Part shown: positions 39,101 through 47,811 of the stretch, in pieces | Numbering within the stretch: the first letter of the stretch is position 1 | How the letters are laid out: the number at the start of each line of letters is the position of its first letter | Assembly (NCBI GenBank): GCA_944390735.1 | Contig: CALXRL010000007.1 | Location: 62,001-126,000, forward strand | From: an uncultured Victivallales bacterium | GTDB lineage: Bacteria > Verrucomicrobiota > Lentisphaeria > Victivallales > UBA1829 | Reading direction: 5' to 3' | DNA: 64,000 bases | Translations under genes and position numbers: made by a program | The notes under the pieces: model-generated | The model's database searches: none | What the model was told of the DNA's origin: nothing | The model's input: the letters and a program-made list of their open reading frames with translations, nothing else

Positions 39101-41371
39101 CATACGAGTTTTTATGATATCGAGAAAGCGGTAAAGAGCGGCCCTCATCCGGATCGTTTCCGGAATCTGAAGGCGCCGGGACCGGTCGCGGATCGGATTC
39201 GGACGTCGTCGTATTTTCTGAGCGATCCGTTCAGCACGTTCCGGGCCAATCCGACCGGGGCGGCGCTGGAATACGGATATCGCGAACTGCTCGGATGGAT
39301 TGCCGGAAAGCCGGGAGATTTCACGGAACAGTCCTGCCGGTTCCGTCCGGGAGAGAAGGTGGAAAAATCCCTGATGATCCTCAATGACAGCCGTCGGGAT
39401 CAGACGGTCGTTTGCCGCTGGAAAACCGATTCCATGAAACAGTGGTCCGCCTCGACGGTCCGGATCAAGCCCGGAGGACGCGCCGAAGTGCCGATTCGCT
39501 TCACTGCCCCAGAGGCAGACACGGAACGCTCCGGACGGATCAACGCGGAATTCAAGTTCGCAAATGGAGAAATTCTCCGGGATACCTTCCCGTTTGCGGT
39601 TCTTCCGGCACGCAGAGCGCATCTGAGTTCCCGGATCGGACTCTGGGATCCGGAGAAAAGTGCCGCGCCGCTGCTGGAGAAGCTGGGCGTGAAGTTCCGT
39701 CTGCTGCGCGGGGAGGGGGCGCGGGAGCTGGAGAATCTGGATATGATCGTGATCGGACGGTTTGGACTGGAGAGTCTGCCGTTCGATCTTTCCGGTCGTC
39801 TGAAGAGCGGTCTGCGGCTTCTGATCCTGGAACAGACGCTTGAGCAGTTGAACCGTCTTGGAATCCGCGGAGCGGAGCATGGACTGCGGACTCTGTTTCC
39901 GGTCGGGAAACGCGCGTTTCCCGTTCTGTCCGACTGGCGGGGCAGTTCGACTACGCGTCCGTATTTCATGCCGGGTGCGGAAGTCAACCGCCAGTATCCC
40001 AAAAGCTCCTGGAACGGATTCCTGAATACGCACATCTGGTACTGCGGACAGCGCGGCAATGTGGCGGATCTTCTGCCGGAAAAACCGTCGCGCGGCAACT
40101 GGCTGCCCCTGTATCACGGCGGGTTCGATCTGCAGTATGCTCCGGCGATTCTTTTCCGCGAAGGGAAGGCGAAGATTCTCTTTTCCCAGCTGAATCTCTC
40201 CGGACGCACGGAGGCGGAAATTCAGGCGGAACATGTTCTGGCGGAACTGCTGGAAATCCTCGAGAAGAGCGAGACGCCGGAAAATCGTCCCGTTTTCTTT
40301 CTCGGCTCGGAAGCCGGAACCCTTCTCGCCGACCTGCGCATCGCCGCCGTTCCCGTTCCGGAAACGCTTCCGGCGAATGCGCTTCTGGTTATCTCGTCGG
40401 GCAACGCTCTTCCGGCAAACATCCGGCAAACGTTGCAGAACGGAGGCGCTTTGCTGGCGCTCGGATGGAACAGTGCCGAGATCCGCCGTCTTCTTCCGGA
40501 CTCCGGCGTGGTGGAAGGCACCTTCTGCACCGATCTAGCTCCGGAACTGAACGAGGTAGCGGAATTTGCCGGCATCTGCAACGCGGATCTCCATGTGCGC
40601 TACGAGGAGACCTTTGCGGCGTTCCCCGCGGATTCCCCCGGCGGACGGCTGCTGCAAATTGCCGGAATGGGAAAAGGTAAACTCGTGTTTTATCAGCTTC
40701 CGCCGTATCGGATCAACGGGAAAGAGTTCATCAAGCGGACCACGGTCCGCCGAAGTTACCATACACTTTCGCGCCTTCTTGCAAATCTCGGTGCGAGGGC
40801 TCGGACCGGACTGATCGACTCGTTCCGTGCCGCGCCCGGAAAACCGACGGAAACGGCGCTTTCCCCGGCCGGAATCCGGGAGGGAATCAAGGATTCGGAA
40901 GGGAAACTCCGGAAGGGAACTCGGCTTTCCGATTTCCGTTCGGTGCGGCAATGGCGGAAGATCCGGGTGCCGGGGATGTTCAATGAGGAGATCCCGGAAC
41001 TGCGCGGCAGACACGGATTTTTCTGGGATCGGAAGAGTTTTGAACTTCCTGCGGAGCTTGCCGCAGAGCCGCTGGAACTGGAGATCGGCGCCATCGATGA
41101 CGAAAGCTGGATCTGGCTCGACGGCAAATTCCTCGGGGCGGTGACAAAACAGACCAATCCGAAGGATTACTGGCTGGCAATCCGCCGTTACCGTTTTGCG
41201 CCCGGGGCTCTGAAACCGGGACGCCATGAGCTTGTGATCCTCTGCAACGATGTCTATCATCTCGGAGGCATCAGCGGGCATCCGCGTCTTTCTTCCGCTC
41301 GCGATCTTTTTCCGATGCATGTCGATCAGGCAATCCCGGAGGATGATCCCTACCGGTATTATCACTGGTGA
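36173..41371 (+). CDS. Very large secreted GH2-like glycosidase, candidate acid/base residue missing
   Basis: 1732 residues. Residues 1-21 (MNRKTWTVFFLLMIGVAVFA) are a signal peptide. Two related jelly-roll modules follow (about 25-185 and 190-350; both contain a SWQN sequence and end in a beta-sandwich strand), then a GH2 sugar-binding domain (LNGLWRFRP near 395; RLGWYERDFTIP near 420), an immunoglobulin-like domain and a barrel domain from about 640 (RGRDFVLNGRTIHLRALPVN). The nucleophile is likely E870 (LFVEYGIP). The acid/base place is N775-H776 (AVNHN) where GH2 has Asn-Glu. The C-terminal 800 residues hold beta domains and a galactose-binding-like end. It stands alone with its own promoter. 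Substrate unknown; it could be inactive. Confidence 0.75.
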   Translation: MNRKTWTVFFLLMIGVAVFAGGKRGNLLLSPGGNPLKGWNAKQGTDLFLEQGRLRMVIHGSGQAGFRLPLPPDCRYLLLTMKMRATGLIPGKESWQNGRMAMRFSNRKGEEIGGWPKVFSASGTQKEFVECRRVYAVPAGAAELRLNPGNFGTAGTIEFADVCLKRIPPEEYASILRSRIPFYRNLLTPESFRKRRLPAGMRMTWRGGKPSFFLDCGRCQLSIPISLPPEIAALPPEEPGVELRVRYRIRTEGVVRGKLSWQNARLDLMFRDRAGKLFGGYLKIPTFLGSHDWTEIDRTYEIPHGAPVLRVVPANYGDAGSVEIENVELLLIPEVRNLPPPDGSEPEALFRLEDAARIRTAFREKVSLNGLWRFRPVFEASEERRPPRDGWGWFKVPAAWPDLSNPLNDHVFYLPARESAALRKQALRLGWYERDFTIPADWKGRRIKLEFDLVQGVALFFLDGVPAGSLTFPGGELDITSLAKPGRKQNLQIRFSADPAQFRHFMGRSREYSSFRELANKGLVGDGWLISLPIRYEIGDVRVETRPVRDGTIRFDTGFSRLPAGTYSLEAEIREGKRIVKRFRSETFRCDGKKEEFRFLFGGEWRNAKLWDIDTPEHLYSLEMILRDAAGTELDRFFPQEFGVREFAIRGRDFVLNGRTIHLRALPVNHTGIAADSTREKIRHLARTAKKIGINYLFDGDRCYHFRIGGNCYSDHFRTELSKHGILTSLSMPHAITDFNAKFDDPDVAAAYRKLCLYRIRRVQNVPGLVLYAVNHNALGYADMQNPLTMGTDWLPEHAGFGSDRRSAGRKAEAIIRSLDPTRPVYHHDAGNLGSISAQNFYLNWVPAQERSDWLEHWEKNGSMPILFVEYGIPHVASWSSNRGPGFIWRSPEVQGTWLDEYNAEYLGEEAYALNDAKQRMFRREYSAAKNNTPTRFLTSGSILRDPSTHKVRSGMLKRNLRDLRARGLSGFQPWDHTSFYDIEKAVKSGPHPDRFRNLKAPGPVADRIRTSSYFLSDPFSTFRANPTGAALEYGYRELLGWIAGKPGDFTEQSCRFRPGEKVEKSLMILNDSRRDQTVVCRWKTDSMKQWSASTVRIKPGGRAEVPIRFTAPEADTERSGRINAEFKFANGEILRDTFPFAVLPARRAHLSSRIGLWDPEKSAAPLLEKLGVKFRLLRGEGARELENLDMIVIGRFGLESLPFDLSGRLKSGLRLLILEQTLEQLNRLGIRGAEHGLRTLFPVGKRAFPVLSDWRGSSTTRPYFMPGAEVNRQYPKSSWNGFLNTHIWYCGQRGNVADLLPEKPSRGNWLPLYHGGFDLQYAPAILFREGKAKILFSQLNLSGRTEAEIQAEHVLAELLEILEKSETPENRPVFFLGSEAGTLLADLRIAAVPVPETLPANALLVISSGNALPANIRQTLQNGGALLALGWNSAEIRRLLPDSGVVEGTFCTDLAPELNEVAEFAGICNADLHVRYEETFAAFPADSPGGRLLQIAGMGKGKLVFYQLPPYRINGKEFIKRTTVRRSYHTLSRLLANLGARARTGLIDSFRAAPGKPTETALSPAGIREGIKDSEGKLRKGTRLSDFRSVRQWRKIRVPGMFNEEIPELRGRHGFFWDRKSFELPAELAAEPLELEIGAIDDESWIWLDGKFLGAVTKQTNPKDYWLAIRRYRFAPGALKPGRHELVILCNDVYHLGGISGHPRLSSARDLFPMHVDQAIPEDDPYRYYHW

Positions 41372-41532
41372 AATGCGGAGAGGTCATCCGCCGTCCGCGG
41401 CGGGACGGATCGGAAATTTCCGTTTGCATTTTCCTCCGGGACGTTTTAATGTACCATCGGAAAGAACCGCTTCCGCTTCCTGATCTTTTTTCGTATTCGG
41501 AAATGAAAAATCGCAAAGGGGAGAGAAATGGG

Positions 41533-41874
41533 ATGAAACTGGCACTTCACGACGTTGGACGGGTGGTCGGACTGGCCTTTGTCATGATGATCTGGGAAAT
41601 GATTCCTCTCAGTCTGTATGTCGGGTATCTGATGGTTTCGACCGCAATGGGCGGAGGCCATCCCCGGCCGGCGGATTCCCGGCTGCTGTTCGGTCTGATT
41701 CCCGCGGGGATTTTTTCTGTTTACGGGACGGCGACTTATCTTCTGCTCCGTCAATTCCCAGTGTACCGGAAGCTGCTGCGGGACTGGAGAACCTATGCGG
41801 CGGCCGGATTGGTTCATGCTCTCTGGATCGCCGCGGTTCTGCTGGTCGTCCTGCTGGATTTCCGGATCCGGTGA
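41533..41874 (+). CDS. Small three-helix membrane protein
   Basis: 113 residues. Three transmembrane segments are visible: VVGLAFVMMIWEMIPLSLYV, LFGLIPAGIFSVYGTATYLL and LVHALWIAAVLLVVLLDF. The ends are cytosolic and basic. GGGGAG lies 9-10 bases ahead of the ATG at 41533; an in-frame ATG at 41503 (MKNRKGERNG) is also possible. No family is recognised. The gene follows the GH2-like gene by 160 bases. Confidence 0.6.
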   Translation: MKLALHDVGRVVGLAFVMMIWEMIPLSLYVGYLMVSTAMGGGHPRPADSRLLFGLIPAGIFSVYGTATYLLLRQFPVYRKLLRDWRTYAAAGLVHALWIAAVLLVVLLDFRIR

Positions 41875-41977
41875 AAAAGGCGATGCTTGCGAAGACGGGG
41901 AAGTCCTGTGTGGAACAACTCCCCTCGGGATGGCGTTGTCAGAGCCCGGGGGAGGTGTCCGGAACGGCTCCGCGTGG

Positions 41978-42484
41978 TCAGAAACGGATCACAATCGGAG
42001 CGCGGGAGAAGGAGTAGATGGTGGCGGTGGCGTCCTTGAAATAGAGAACCTGGGTATTGCTGTCGTCGGGACTGTACATCTTTTTCAGGGAGGGATAGGC
42101 ATCGAGCATGGAAGCCTTGGCCTCCCGGCGGTCGTCGTTGACGAGGGTGCCGGAAAGACGGATCCATTCATCGCCCTTCATGGCGCAGAGTTCGGTTTTG
42201 CCGTTGACGGCGAGCTGTTTGGAAACGTTTTTCTTTTTTCCTGTCTGAAGATAGAGCTTCCCGTCAAAGATATGGATGGTGCCGAACGGCCGCACTCTTG
42301 GCTGGTCTCCGTCGACGGTTGCAATGTAATAGACTCCGGCGTCCTTCAGGAAGCGGCAGACGTCGGCCATGGTTTTTCTCTCTTCGGGGGCCGGAGGCGT
42401 CGTTTCGCCCGTAGAGAGACATCCGCAGATTTGCAGCGCCGCTGTGCAGAAGAGCGCCGCCAGTGCACTTTTCCCGTAATTCAT
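41978..42484 (-). CDS. Exported PPOX-fold (pyridoxamine 5'-phosphate oxidase-like) protein
   Basis: 168 residues. Residues 1-22 (MNYGKSALAALFCTAALQIC) are a signal with a lipobox-like ICGC, so it is probably a lipoprotein or periplasmic. The rest is a split-barrel FMN-binding domain: VCRFLKDAGVYYIATVDGDQ, PRVRPFGTIHIFDGKLYLQT and GKKKNVSKQLAVNGKTELCA, typical of PPOX/NimA-like proteins. Such proteins are normally cytosolic; an exported form is unusual. FMN or heme binding is likely, the reaction unknown. It faces the next gene, cpaB, with about 250 bases between, and has no obvious operon partner. Confidence 0.75.
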   Translation of the reverse strand: MNYGKSALAALFCTAALQICGCLSTGETTPPAPEERKTMADVCRFLKDAGVYYIATVDGDQPRVRPFGTIHIFDGKLYLQTGKKKNVSKQLAVNGKTELCAMKGDEWIRLSGTLVNDDRREAKASMLDAYPSLKKMYSPDDSNTQVLYFKDATATIYSFSRAPIVIRF

Positions 42485-42664
42485 GATTGCAATCTCCCTG
42501 TGTTCCCTGTTGTTTGTTCCGTGTTTTGTTCAGAAGCGGAGAAGCGGATTGTTCCATTTCCGCTCCCCGGTTCGACATCGCAGACAAAATAGCACGGACT
42601 CTTCGGAAATGCAAGAGGGGGATTCTCCGGAATTTTTCCGCTGGAAAAAATCCCGAAGACCTGC
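42485..42664. other. Intergenic region before the Tad operon
   Basis: Divergent regulatory region of the PPOX gene and the Tad operon. Besides the promoter at 42665-42692 I see no strong symmetry, terminator or gene. Confidence 0.3.
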
Positions 42665-42692
42665 TTGAAAATGCGGACATCGAAGATAAATT
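42665..42692 (+). promoter_or_regulatory. Candidate promoter of the Tad operon
   Basis: TTGAAA (42665-42670), 16-base spacer, TAAATT (42687-42692). The leader to the cpaB ATG at 42736 is about 37 bases, with GGAG ahead of it. Confidence 0.45.
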
Positions 42693-42735
42693 ACAAAGGC
42701 GTGATGACTGCGAAACAACGGATTTGGAGCTGTAA

Positions 42736-43536
42736 ATGAAGAACATAATTCCTCTTGTGGTCTCGGTTGTTCTGGGACTTGCCGCTGTTTATCTGGTAAG
42801 CAAACTTCTGTTCGAAAAGGAGAAAACCGATACCGAGAACAAAGTTTCGGTGGTGGTTGCGGCACGGGCGCTGGATGCGCACGATGAATTGTCGCAGGGC
42901 TCCCTGACGTACAAGGACGTTCCGCAGTCGGCGGTTCCCCGGAACGCGCTGCTCTGGGAAAACGTGAGTCTGGCCTACGGGCAGCAGCTGCCCCACGCGG
43001 TTTCGCAGGACGATTACATCTTAATGACCGACATCCGGATTCAGACGACCCTCAGCGACTGTGCCCGTCAGGGGGAATGGACCGTTCCCGTCACCTTTTC
43101 CGATCCGGCGCTCGTCAAAATGCTGATGCCGGATGATGAGATCGCCATCATCTCCTCCTATGTTTCCCGGGATGTCGCCGTGGACAGAAATATGACGGTC
43201 AGCGACGGTTCCGGAGTGAAGATGACCGAATCGAGGGAGACCTCGGTTCTTCTGCCGTGCGTCCGGGTGATCGGCATTGCCAACGAACGCGGTTCCTTCC
43301 GGGAGGGCGGCAGTTCCGGCGGCACGATTTTTGTCTCTCTTCCGCCGCAGCAGGCGATGATCCTGATCGCGGCGCAGAGGGAATCCGAACTCTATCCGGT
43401 TCTGCGGAAGCGGAACGATTCCGCCGCGCTCAACCGGAAGGACGGCGGAGTGGTCAATGCCGAAACCTTTATGAAAATCCGCAAAGGGCTGGTTCCCGCG
43501 GAACTGCCCGCGGTTCCCAACAAAGATCATCGCTGA
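42736..43536 (+). CDS. cpaB: Flp pilus assembly protein CpaB (RcpC)
   Basis: 266 residues. A single N-terminal membrane segment (IIPLVVSVVLGLAAVYLVSK, about 4-23) is followed by a SAF domain: VVAARALDAHDELSQGSLTY and KDVPQSAVPRNALLW, the CpaB signature, then the RcpC-type domain with DPALVKMLMPDDEIAIISSY. CpaB helps the secretin and the inner platform assemble in the periplasm. It is the first gene of the operon. The ATG has GGAG 5-6 bases ahead; cpaC follows 13 bases after the stop. Confidence 0.87.
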   Translation: MKNIIPLVVSVVLGLAAVYLVSKLLFEKEKTDTENKVSVVVAARALDAHDELSQGSLTYKDVPQSAVPRNALLWENVSLAYGQQLPHAVSQDDYILMTDIRIQTTLSDCARQGEWTVPVTFSDPALVKMLMPDDEIAIISSYVSRDVAVDRNMTVSDGSGVKMTESRETSVLLPCVRVIGIANERGSFREGGSSGGTIFVSLPPQQAMILIAAQRESELYPVLRKRNDSAALNRKDGGVVNAETFMKIRKGLVPAELPAVPNKDHR

Positions 43537-43548
43537 GAGGTGTCGCTG

Positions 43549-45144
43549 ATGAGAACAATCCTGTTTACCGCTTTTGCCGTAGTGTTGCTTGCGCTGCCGA
43601 GTCCGGGATTCGGAGCGGAAACCGGGAATTTCGGAGGGAACGTCGCCTCCGGGGCCGTGGTGTCCCTGCCGCCGGAACGGGTTGCGCTTTCCACCGGGGA
43701 GATTCGGAAATTCGAGCTTCCTTTTGTCGTGGAGAGCGTCCGTTCGAGCACGGAGCATGTGCGCGTTTCCCGGAGAGAGGGACAGTCAATCGAACTGGAG
43801 GCGGTTTCCGCGGGAAGCGCGGTGGTAACCGTTGTCTCGGGGGAGCTCCGCAAGGAGTTTCAGGTGACGGTCTCCAGTTCCATCATGCCGGTTTACCGGG
43901 AGCTCAGCCGGGAGCTGGGGGATCTGCCGGAAGTCGGGGTGGAGCTCGACGGCAATCTCCTCACGCTGCGCGGAGAGATCACGAAAATCGTGCACTGGGA
44001 GTATTTCCGGAGGGTGGTGAAACGGTATGAGGACCGCTGTCGGAACTATGTGACCTTCCGTCCCGGTCCGGCTCTGTTCACCGAGTTGAAAAAACAGATG
44101 GAAAACGCCGGGTTCCAGGTGGGCGATTCGGTATCGCCGGATGCGCCGGGCAGTGTGAAATTTCAGGTTTCAAACGGGACGCTGACCGTTTCGGGCTGGG
44201 TGCTGTGCGAAAACGATATTGCGACCGTCAAACGGATTCTCGCCTCGCAGGTGTGGCTCTCTCCGGAGTGGAACGGCAACTCGATGAGAGCTGTGACGGA
44301 TCTGACGGTCGCGGATACCCAGCTGGATGTGGGAATCGTCTTTGTCGGCGTGACGCGCACGCAGCTGGAGCGGTTGGGCAACTCCTCCGCCGACGGAACC
44401 GTGCTTTCCTGGAATCTGATCGCCTGGTTCCGCGCTCTGGCGGGCGGTGCTCCGGATTCCCTCGCCGGAACGTCCGGCGGACAGGGACTCTACTCCTATT
44501 TGAATACCGATCTGAAAGGATCGCTCGTCTTTTTCGGAAACAACGGCATTGCCGATTTCCGGGACGGGGGACACGTCACATTGACCAGCAACAGCAAAAA
44601 CTTTGCCGTGTATGAAAACGGCGGTGCGCTGAATGTCAAGGTGTACAGTCAGGATACCGCTGAACTCAAACCCATCAATTTCGGATTGAAGCTGAAGGTG
44701 CGGGGCGGACTGATCCGCTCCAATGAGGTCCGCCTGGAGTTCGATCTGGAAAAGAGCCTTGCGCCGATCAAGCAGGATGAGGATTATTTCCAGCGTTCGA
44801 CGAAGACCACTGCGGAAATTGTCTGTCCGCTGAACAAGACGGCCGTGATTGCCGGTCAGCGCGAACTGACCTATTCCGGCAGCGGTCCCGAAGGCTACGC
44901 GTTTCTCCGGCATATTCCGGTAATCAGCTGGTTTGCGGCTTCCGAGGAGAATCAGGGGGAGGAACTTCAGCTGCTGATTCTTGCCTGTCCCCGGATTGCG
45001 AACCGGAAGGTGCAGATGACCTCTGTGCCGTCCGACGAGACGGCTCTGGTGGAAAAGACCGTTTCCCGTTCCGTCCGTGCCAAAGCGGAAAAGGCGCATG
45101 AACGGGAATCCCGGAACTGGTTCCTGAAACTCTTCACCTGGTAA
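43549..45144 (+). CDS. cpaC: Tad secretin CpaC (RcpA)
   Basis: Outer-membrane channel protein of 531 residues. Signal peptide at 1-22 (MRTILFTAFAVVLLALPSPG). The N-terminal pilus-formation domain (VSLPPERVALSTGEIRKFEL to VVTVVSGELRKEFQVTVSS) is followed by a BON-like part (VELDGNLLTLRGEITKIVHW) and the secretin core, ending with GFLRHIPVISWFAAS-like sequence (seen as YAFLRHIPVISWFAASEENQ) and LQLLILACPRI, the usual end of the CpaC secretin. The ATG at 43549 has GAGAGG 8 bases ahead; a GTG at 43540 is less good. It probably forms the pore through which the Flp pilus leaves. Confidence 0.88.
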   Translation: MRTILFTAFAVVLLALPSPGFGAETGNFGGNVASGAVVSLPPERVALSTGEIRKFELPFVVESVRSSTEHVRVSRREGQSIELEAVSAGSAVVTVVSGELRKEFQVTVSSSIMPVYRELSRELGDLPEVGVELDGNLLTLRGEITKIVHWEYFRRVVKRYEDRCRNYVTFRPGPALFTELKKQMENAGFQVGDSVSPDAPGSVKFQVSNGTLTVSGWVLCENDIATVKRILASQVWLSPEWNGNSMRAVTDLTVADTQLDVGIVFVGVTRTQLERLGNSSADGTVLSWNLIAWFRALAGGAPDSLAGTSGGQGLYSYLNTDLKGSLVFFGNNGIADFRDGGHVTLTSNSKNFAVYENGGALNVKVYSQDTAELKPINFGLKLKVRGGLIRSNEVRLEFDLEKSLAPIKQDEDYFQRSTKTTAEIVCPLNKTAVIAGQRELTYSGSGPEGYAFLRHIPVISWFAASEENQGEELQLLILACPRIANRKVQMTSVPSDETALVEKTVSRSVRAKAEKAHERESRNWFLKLFTW

Positions 45145-45159
45145 CAAGGATACGGGCGT

Positions 45160-46893
45160 ATGCTGCAGCTCAGAATTACAGGCGCGGACGGGGAAGCGAA
45201 ACTCTGTTCTCTGGACGGACGGAGCGTTCTGTCGATCGGCCGTTCGGAATCAGAGGATCTCTGTCTTCCGGACCGGAAGGTTTCGCGCCGTCATGCGAAG
45301 CTCTCCCTGGAGAACGGACGGTGCTTTCTGGAGGATCTTTCCAGCCGGACCGGAACCCGGGTGAACGGCGTTTCTCTTTCCAGCCGGACCGAAATTTTTC
45401 CCGGTGACCGAATTCAACTCGGGGAAACGGAACTGGTGCTGGAACGGATCGGAACCGATCCGGGCGAGGAAGTGAAGAAGTCGCCTGAGACCCGGAGTCT
45501 CTCCGCCGAACCGTCGGCGCGGGAGGAAAAGGGGGCCGGAACCGTTGCGCGGGAGGACCGGTCCGACCGGCATCTTCCGCTGTATGCCGCGCAGAGTTCG
45601 CTGGTGGCGTTGTACAGTGAAACCATGATCCGTCTGGCCCGGCAGGTGCAGAACCGTGTGCTGGAGCTTCTGAATATCGGCAACACGTCGGTGCGGGAGA
45701 TGACCAGCAGCGAAATGCGTCCGAAGGTGGAGAGCACGGTGGAACAGATTCTGAGGGAGATCCGTCATGAGATTCCTCCGGAGGTGGATACGGAGCAATT
45801 CCGGCGGATTCTGCTGGATGATCTGATCGGTCTGGGACCGCTCTCTCCGCTGCTGCGCGACCCGAATGTTTCGGAGATCATGATCAACGGTCCGGAAAAG
45901 ATTTTTGTGGAAAGCCGGGGACTGCTCTACCGGACCGCGGCAAAATTCAACGGGGAGATCCATCTTCAGTCCATCATTCAGCGGATTGTGGAGCCGCTGG
46001 GACGGCACATCGACGCGGCGTCTCCGATGGTGGATGCCAGACTGGAGGACGGGGCCCGGGTGAATGCGGTCATCCCGCCGCTGGCGCTTGACGGTTCGCT
46101 GGTCACGATCCGGAAGTTCCCGTCGAAAAAACTGACGGACGAGGATCTGATCCGGTTCGGCAGTCTGACCCGTCCGATGGCGCTGTTTCTCCGGGAGGCG
46201 GTTCGGGCCCGCAGGAACATTCTGGTGTCCGGAGGAACCGGATCCGGAAAGACGACGCTTCTGAATATTCTTTCGCAGTTCATCCCGGAGAAGGAGCGGA
46301 TCATTACGGTGGAGGATTCGGCGGAACTGAAACTCAGTCATGAGAATCTCTGCCGTCTGGAGGCGCGTCCGGCGAACGTGGAGGGACAGGGGCGTGTCAC
46401 GATCCGCGATCTTGTCATCAATACGCTGCGGATGCGTCCGGACCGGATCATCGTGGGCGAGTGCCGCGGCGCGGAGGCGCTGGACATGCTTCAGGCCATG
46501 AATACCGGACACGACGGCTCCATGACCACCTGTCATGCGAACAATCCGCGCGATGCGCTTTCGCGTCTGGAAAACATGGTCATGATGGCGGGATTCGAAC
46601 TGCCCTCCTCGGCGATCCGGGAACAGATTGCCTCGGCGATTCATCTGATCGTTCAGCAGACCCGTCTTCCGGACGGGTCCAGAAAGATCGTCAAGATCAG
46701 CGAAGTGACCGGTCGCGAAGGCAGTACCATTCTGCTTCAGGACATCTTCACGTTCGAGCAGGAGGGGTTCGATGAGAAGTTCCATGTGATCGGCCGTCAC
46801 ACGGCGACGGGCAATATTCCGAAGTTCATAGACGAACTCCGTCAGGCGGGGGATCTGGAACTGGATCTCTCGGTGTTTGTGCCGCAGGGATAG
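45160..46893 (+). CDS. cpaF: Tad ATPase CpaF fused to an N-terminal FHA domain
   Basis: 577 residues. Residues 1-105 are an FHA domain: [20 protein letters not shown], then [11 protein letters not shown] and SRTGTRVNG, which binds phosphothreonine. A Glu/Ser-rich linker follows, then the TadA-type ATPase from about 155 with Walker [10 protein letters not shown] at 358-366, Walker [19 protein letters not shown] and [15 protein letters not shown]. It drives pilus assembly on the cytosolic face. CpaF normally has no FHA domain. It precedes tadB in the operon. It would answer to a Ser/Thr kinase, and such a gene is at the end of the opposite operon. A second CpaF without FHA is at 54665. Confidence 0.88.
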   Translation: MLQLRITGADGEAKLCSLDGRSVLSIGRSESEDLCLPDRKVSRRHAKLSLENGRCFLEDLSSRTGTRVNGVSLSSRTEIFPGDRIQLGETELVLERIGTDPGEEVKKSPETRSLSAEPSAREEKGAGTVAREDRSDRHLPLYAAQSSLVALYSETMIRLARQVQNRVLELLNIGNTSVREMTSSEMRPKVESTVEQILREIRHEIPPEVDTEQFRRILLDDLIGLGPLSPLLRDPNVSEIMINGPEKIFVESRGLLYRTAAKFNGEIHLQSIIQRIVEPLGRHIDAASPMVDARLEDGARVNAVIPPLALDGSLVTIRKFPSKKLTDEDLIRFGSLTRPMALFLREAVRARRNILVSGGTGSGKTTLLNILSQFIPEKERIITVEDSAELKLSHENLCRLEARPANVEGQGRVTIRDLVINTLRMRPDRIIVGECRGAEALDMLQAMNTGHDGSMTTCHANNPRDALSRLENMVMMAGFELPSSAIREQIASAIHLIVQQTRLPDGSRKIVKISEVTGREGSTILLQDIFTFEQEGFDEKFHVIGRHTATGNIPKFIDELRQAGDLELDLSVFVPQG

Positions 46894-46907
46894 AAAGGAG
46901 GTGCGGA

Positions 46908-47807
46908 ATGAATTCCGTTACAGTGCTGCAGCGTTACGGTGTGTATCTGCTGGTTCTGTTTGCCGTTGCGCTGCTGATTTACATTCTGATTTCGCTTCTT
47001 CAGTCGTTCAGTCTGGAGCATGCCGACCGGAAGAACCGGGAGGATCGCTCGGAGGGGGTGGCGAACAATGTCTACTACTTCATCGACCGCACATCGCTTC
47101 AGCAGATTCAGTTTTCCGCCGGGGTTCTGCTGGCGGGCGGACTGATTGCCGCCCTGGTGTTCTGTCAGGTGTACGAGCTTCTGGTGATTGTGCCGGCCGC
47201 GGCGGTTGCCTTTGTGCTGGGGCTTTCGGCGCCGTGGTTCTATTATTCGCGGAAGGCGCGCCGCCGCGCGGAACTCTTTGAGAACAGTATTCTGGATCTT
47301 TCGCTGGGGCTGACCAGCGGGCTTCGCGCCGGACAGGCGCTGCCGCAGGCGCTGGAGGTCTTCTCGCGCAGAAGCGAGGGACCGCTGAAAGAGGAACTGA
47401 TGATTGTGATCCGCGAGTACCGGCTCGGACTGGATCTTCCGGAGGCGCTGCAGCGGATGTACCGGCGGATTCCATGCGAGGATCTGCAGCTTCTGATCAT
47501 CTCCATCCGCCTGACGACGCAGTCCGGAGGGAGTCTGGTGGATGTGCTGGAGAAGATCACGCAGATGATCCGGGGTCGCACGGAATTTCAGCAGAAGCTC
47601 CGGGCGCTGACGGCGCAGGGACGGTTCGAGGCGCTGGCCATGTCGCTGGCTCCGCTGGCTGCCTTCACTCTTCTCTTTTTCATCAACAACGATCTGATGC
47701 TGCCGATGGTGCAGACGCTGATCGGCTGGTGTGCCATCGGCGTGATGCTGACGCTGGAGGCCATCGGATATTTTGTCATTCGGGCCATAGTCGACATCAA
47801 GGTGTGA
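46908..47807 (+). CDS. tadB: Tad inner-membrane platform protein TadB
   Basis: 299 residues with four membrane segments: one near residue 15, a pair at 65-110 and the last two at the C-terminal end. The T2SS-F domain lies at about 125-255: ENSILDLSLGLTSGLRAGQA, LPQALEVFSRRSEGPLKEEL and ISIRLTTQSGGSLVDVLEKI, the TadB signature. It makes the platform with TadC. AAAGGAGG lies a few bases before the ATG and 46908 follows cpaF by 14 bases. Confidence 0.88.
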   Translation: MNSVTVLQRYGVYLLVLFAVALLIYILISLLQSFSLEHADRKNREDRSEGVANNVYYFIDRTSLQQIQFSAGVLLAGGLIAALVFCQVYELLVIVPAAAVAFVLGLSAPWFYYSRKARRRAELFENSILDLSLGLTSGLRAGQALPQALEVFSRRSEGPLKEELMIVIREYRLGLDLPEALQRMYRRIPCEDLQLLIISIRLTTQSGGSLVDVLEKITQMIRGRTEFQQKLRALTAQGRFEALAMSLAPLAAFTLLFFINNDLMLPMVQTLIGWCAIGVMLTLEAIGYFVIRAIVDIKV

Positions 47808-47811
47808 GCGC

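Noticed and set aside
36083-40429. Open frame of 1448 codons on the minus strand
   Set aside because: It is a shadow of the GH2-like gene on the plus strand, which has a signal peptide, domains and promoter. The minus frame gives an Arg- and Gln-rich sequence with no domain or ribosome site. High G+C codon bias makes such long shadows common here.
45250-46800. Open frame of 516 codons on the minus strand
   Set aside because: Shadow of the FHA-CpaF gene; Walker motifs lie on the plus strand.
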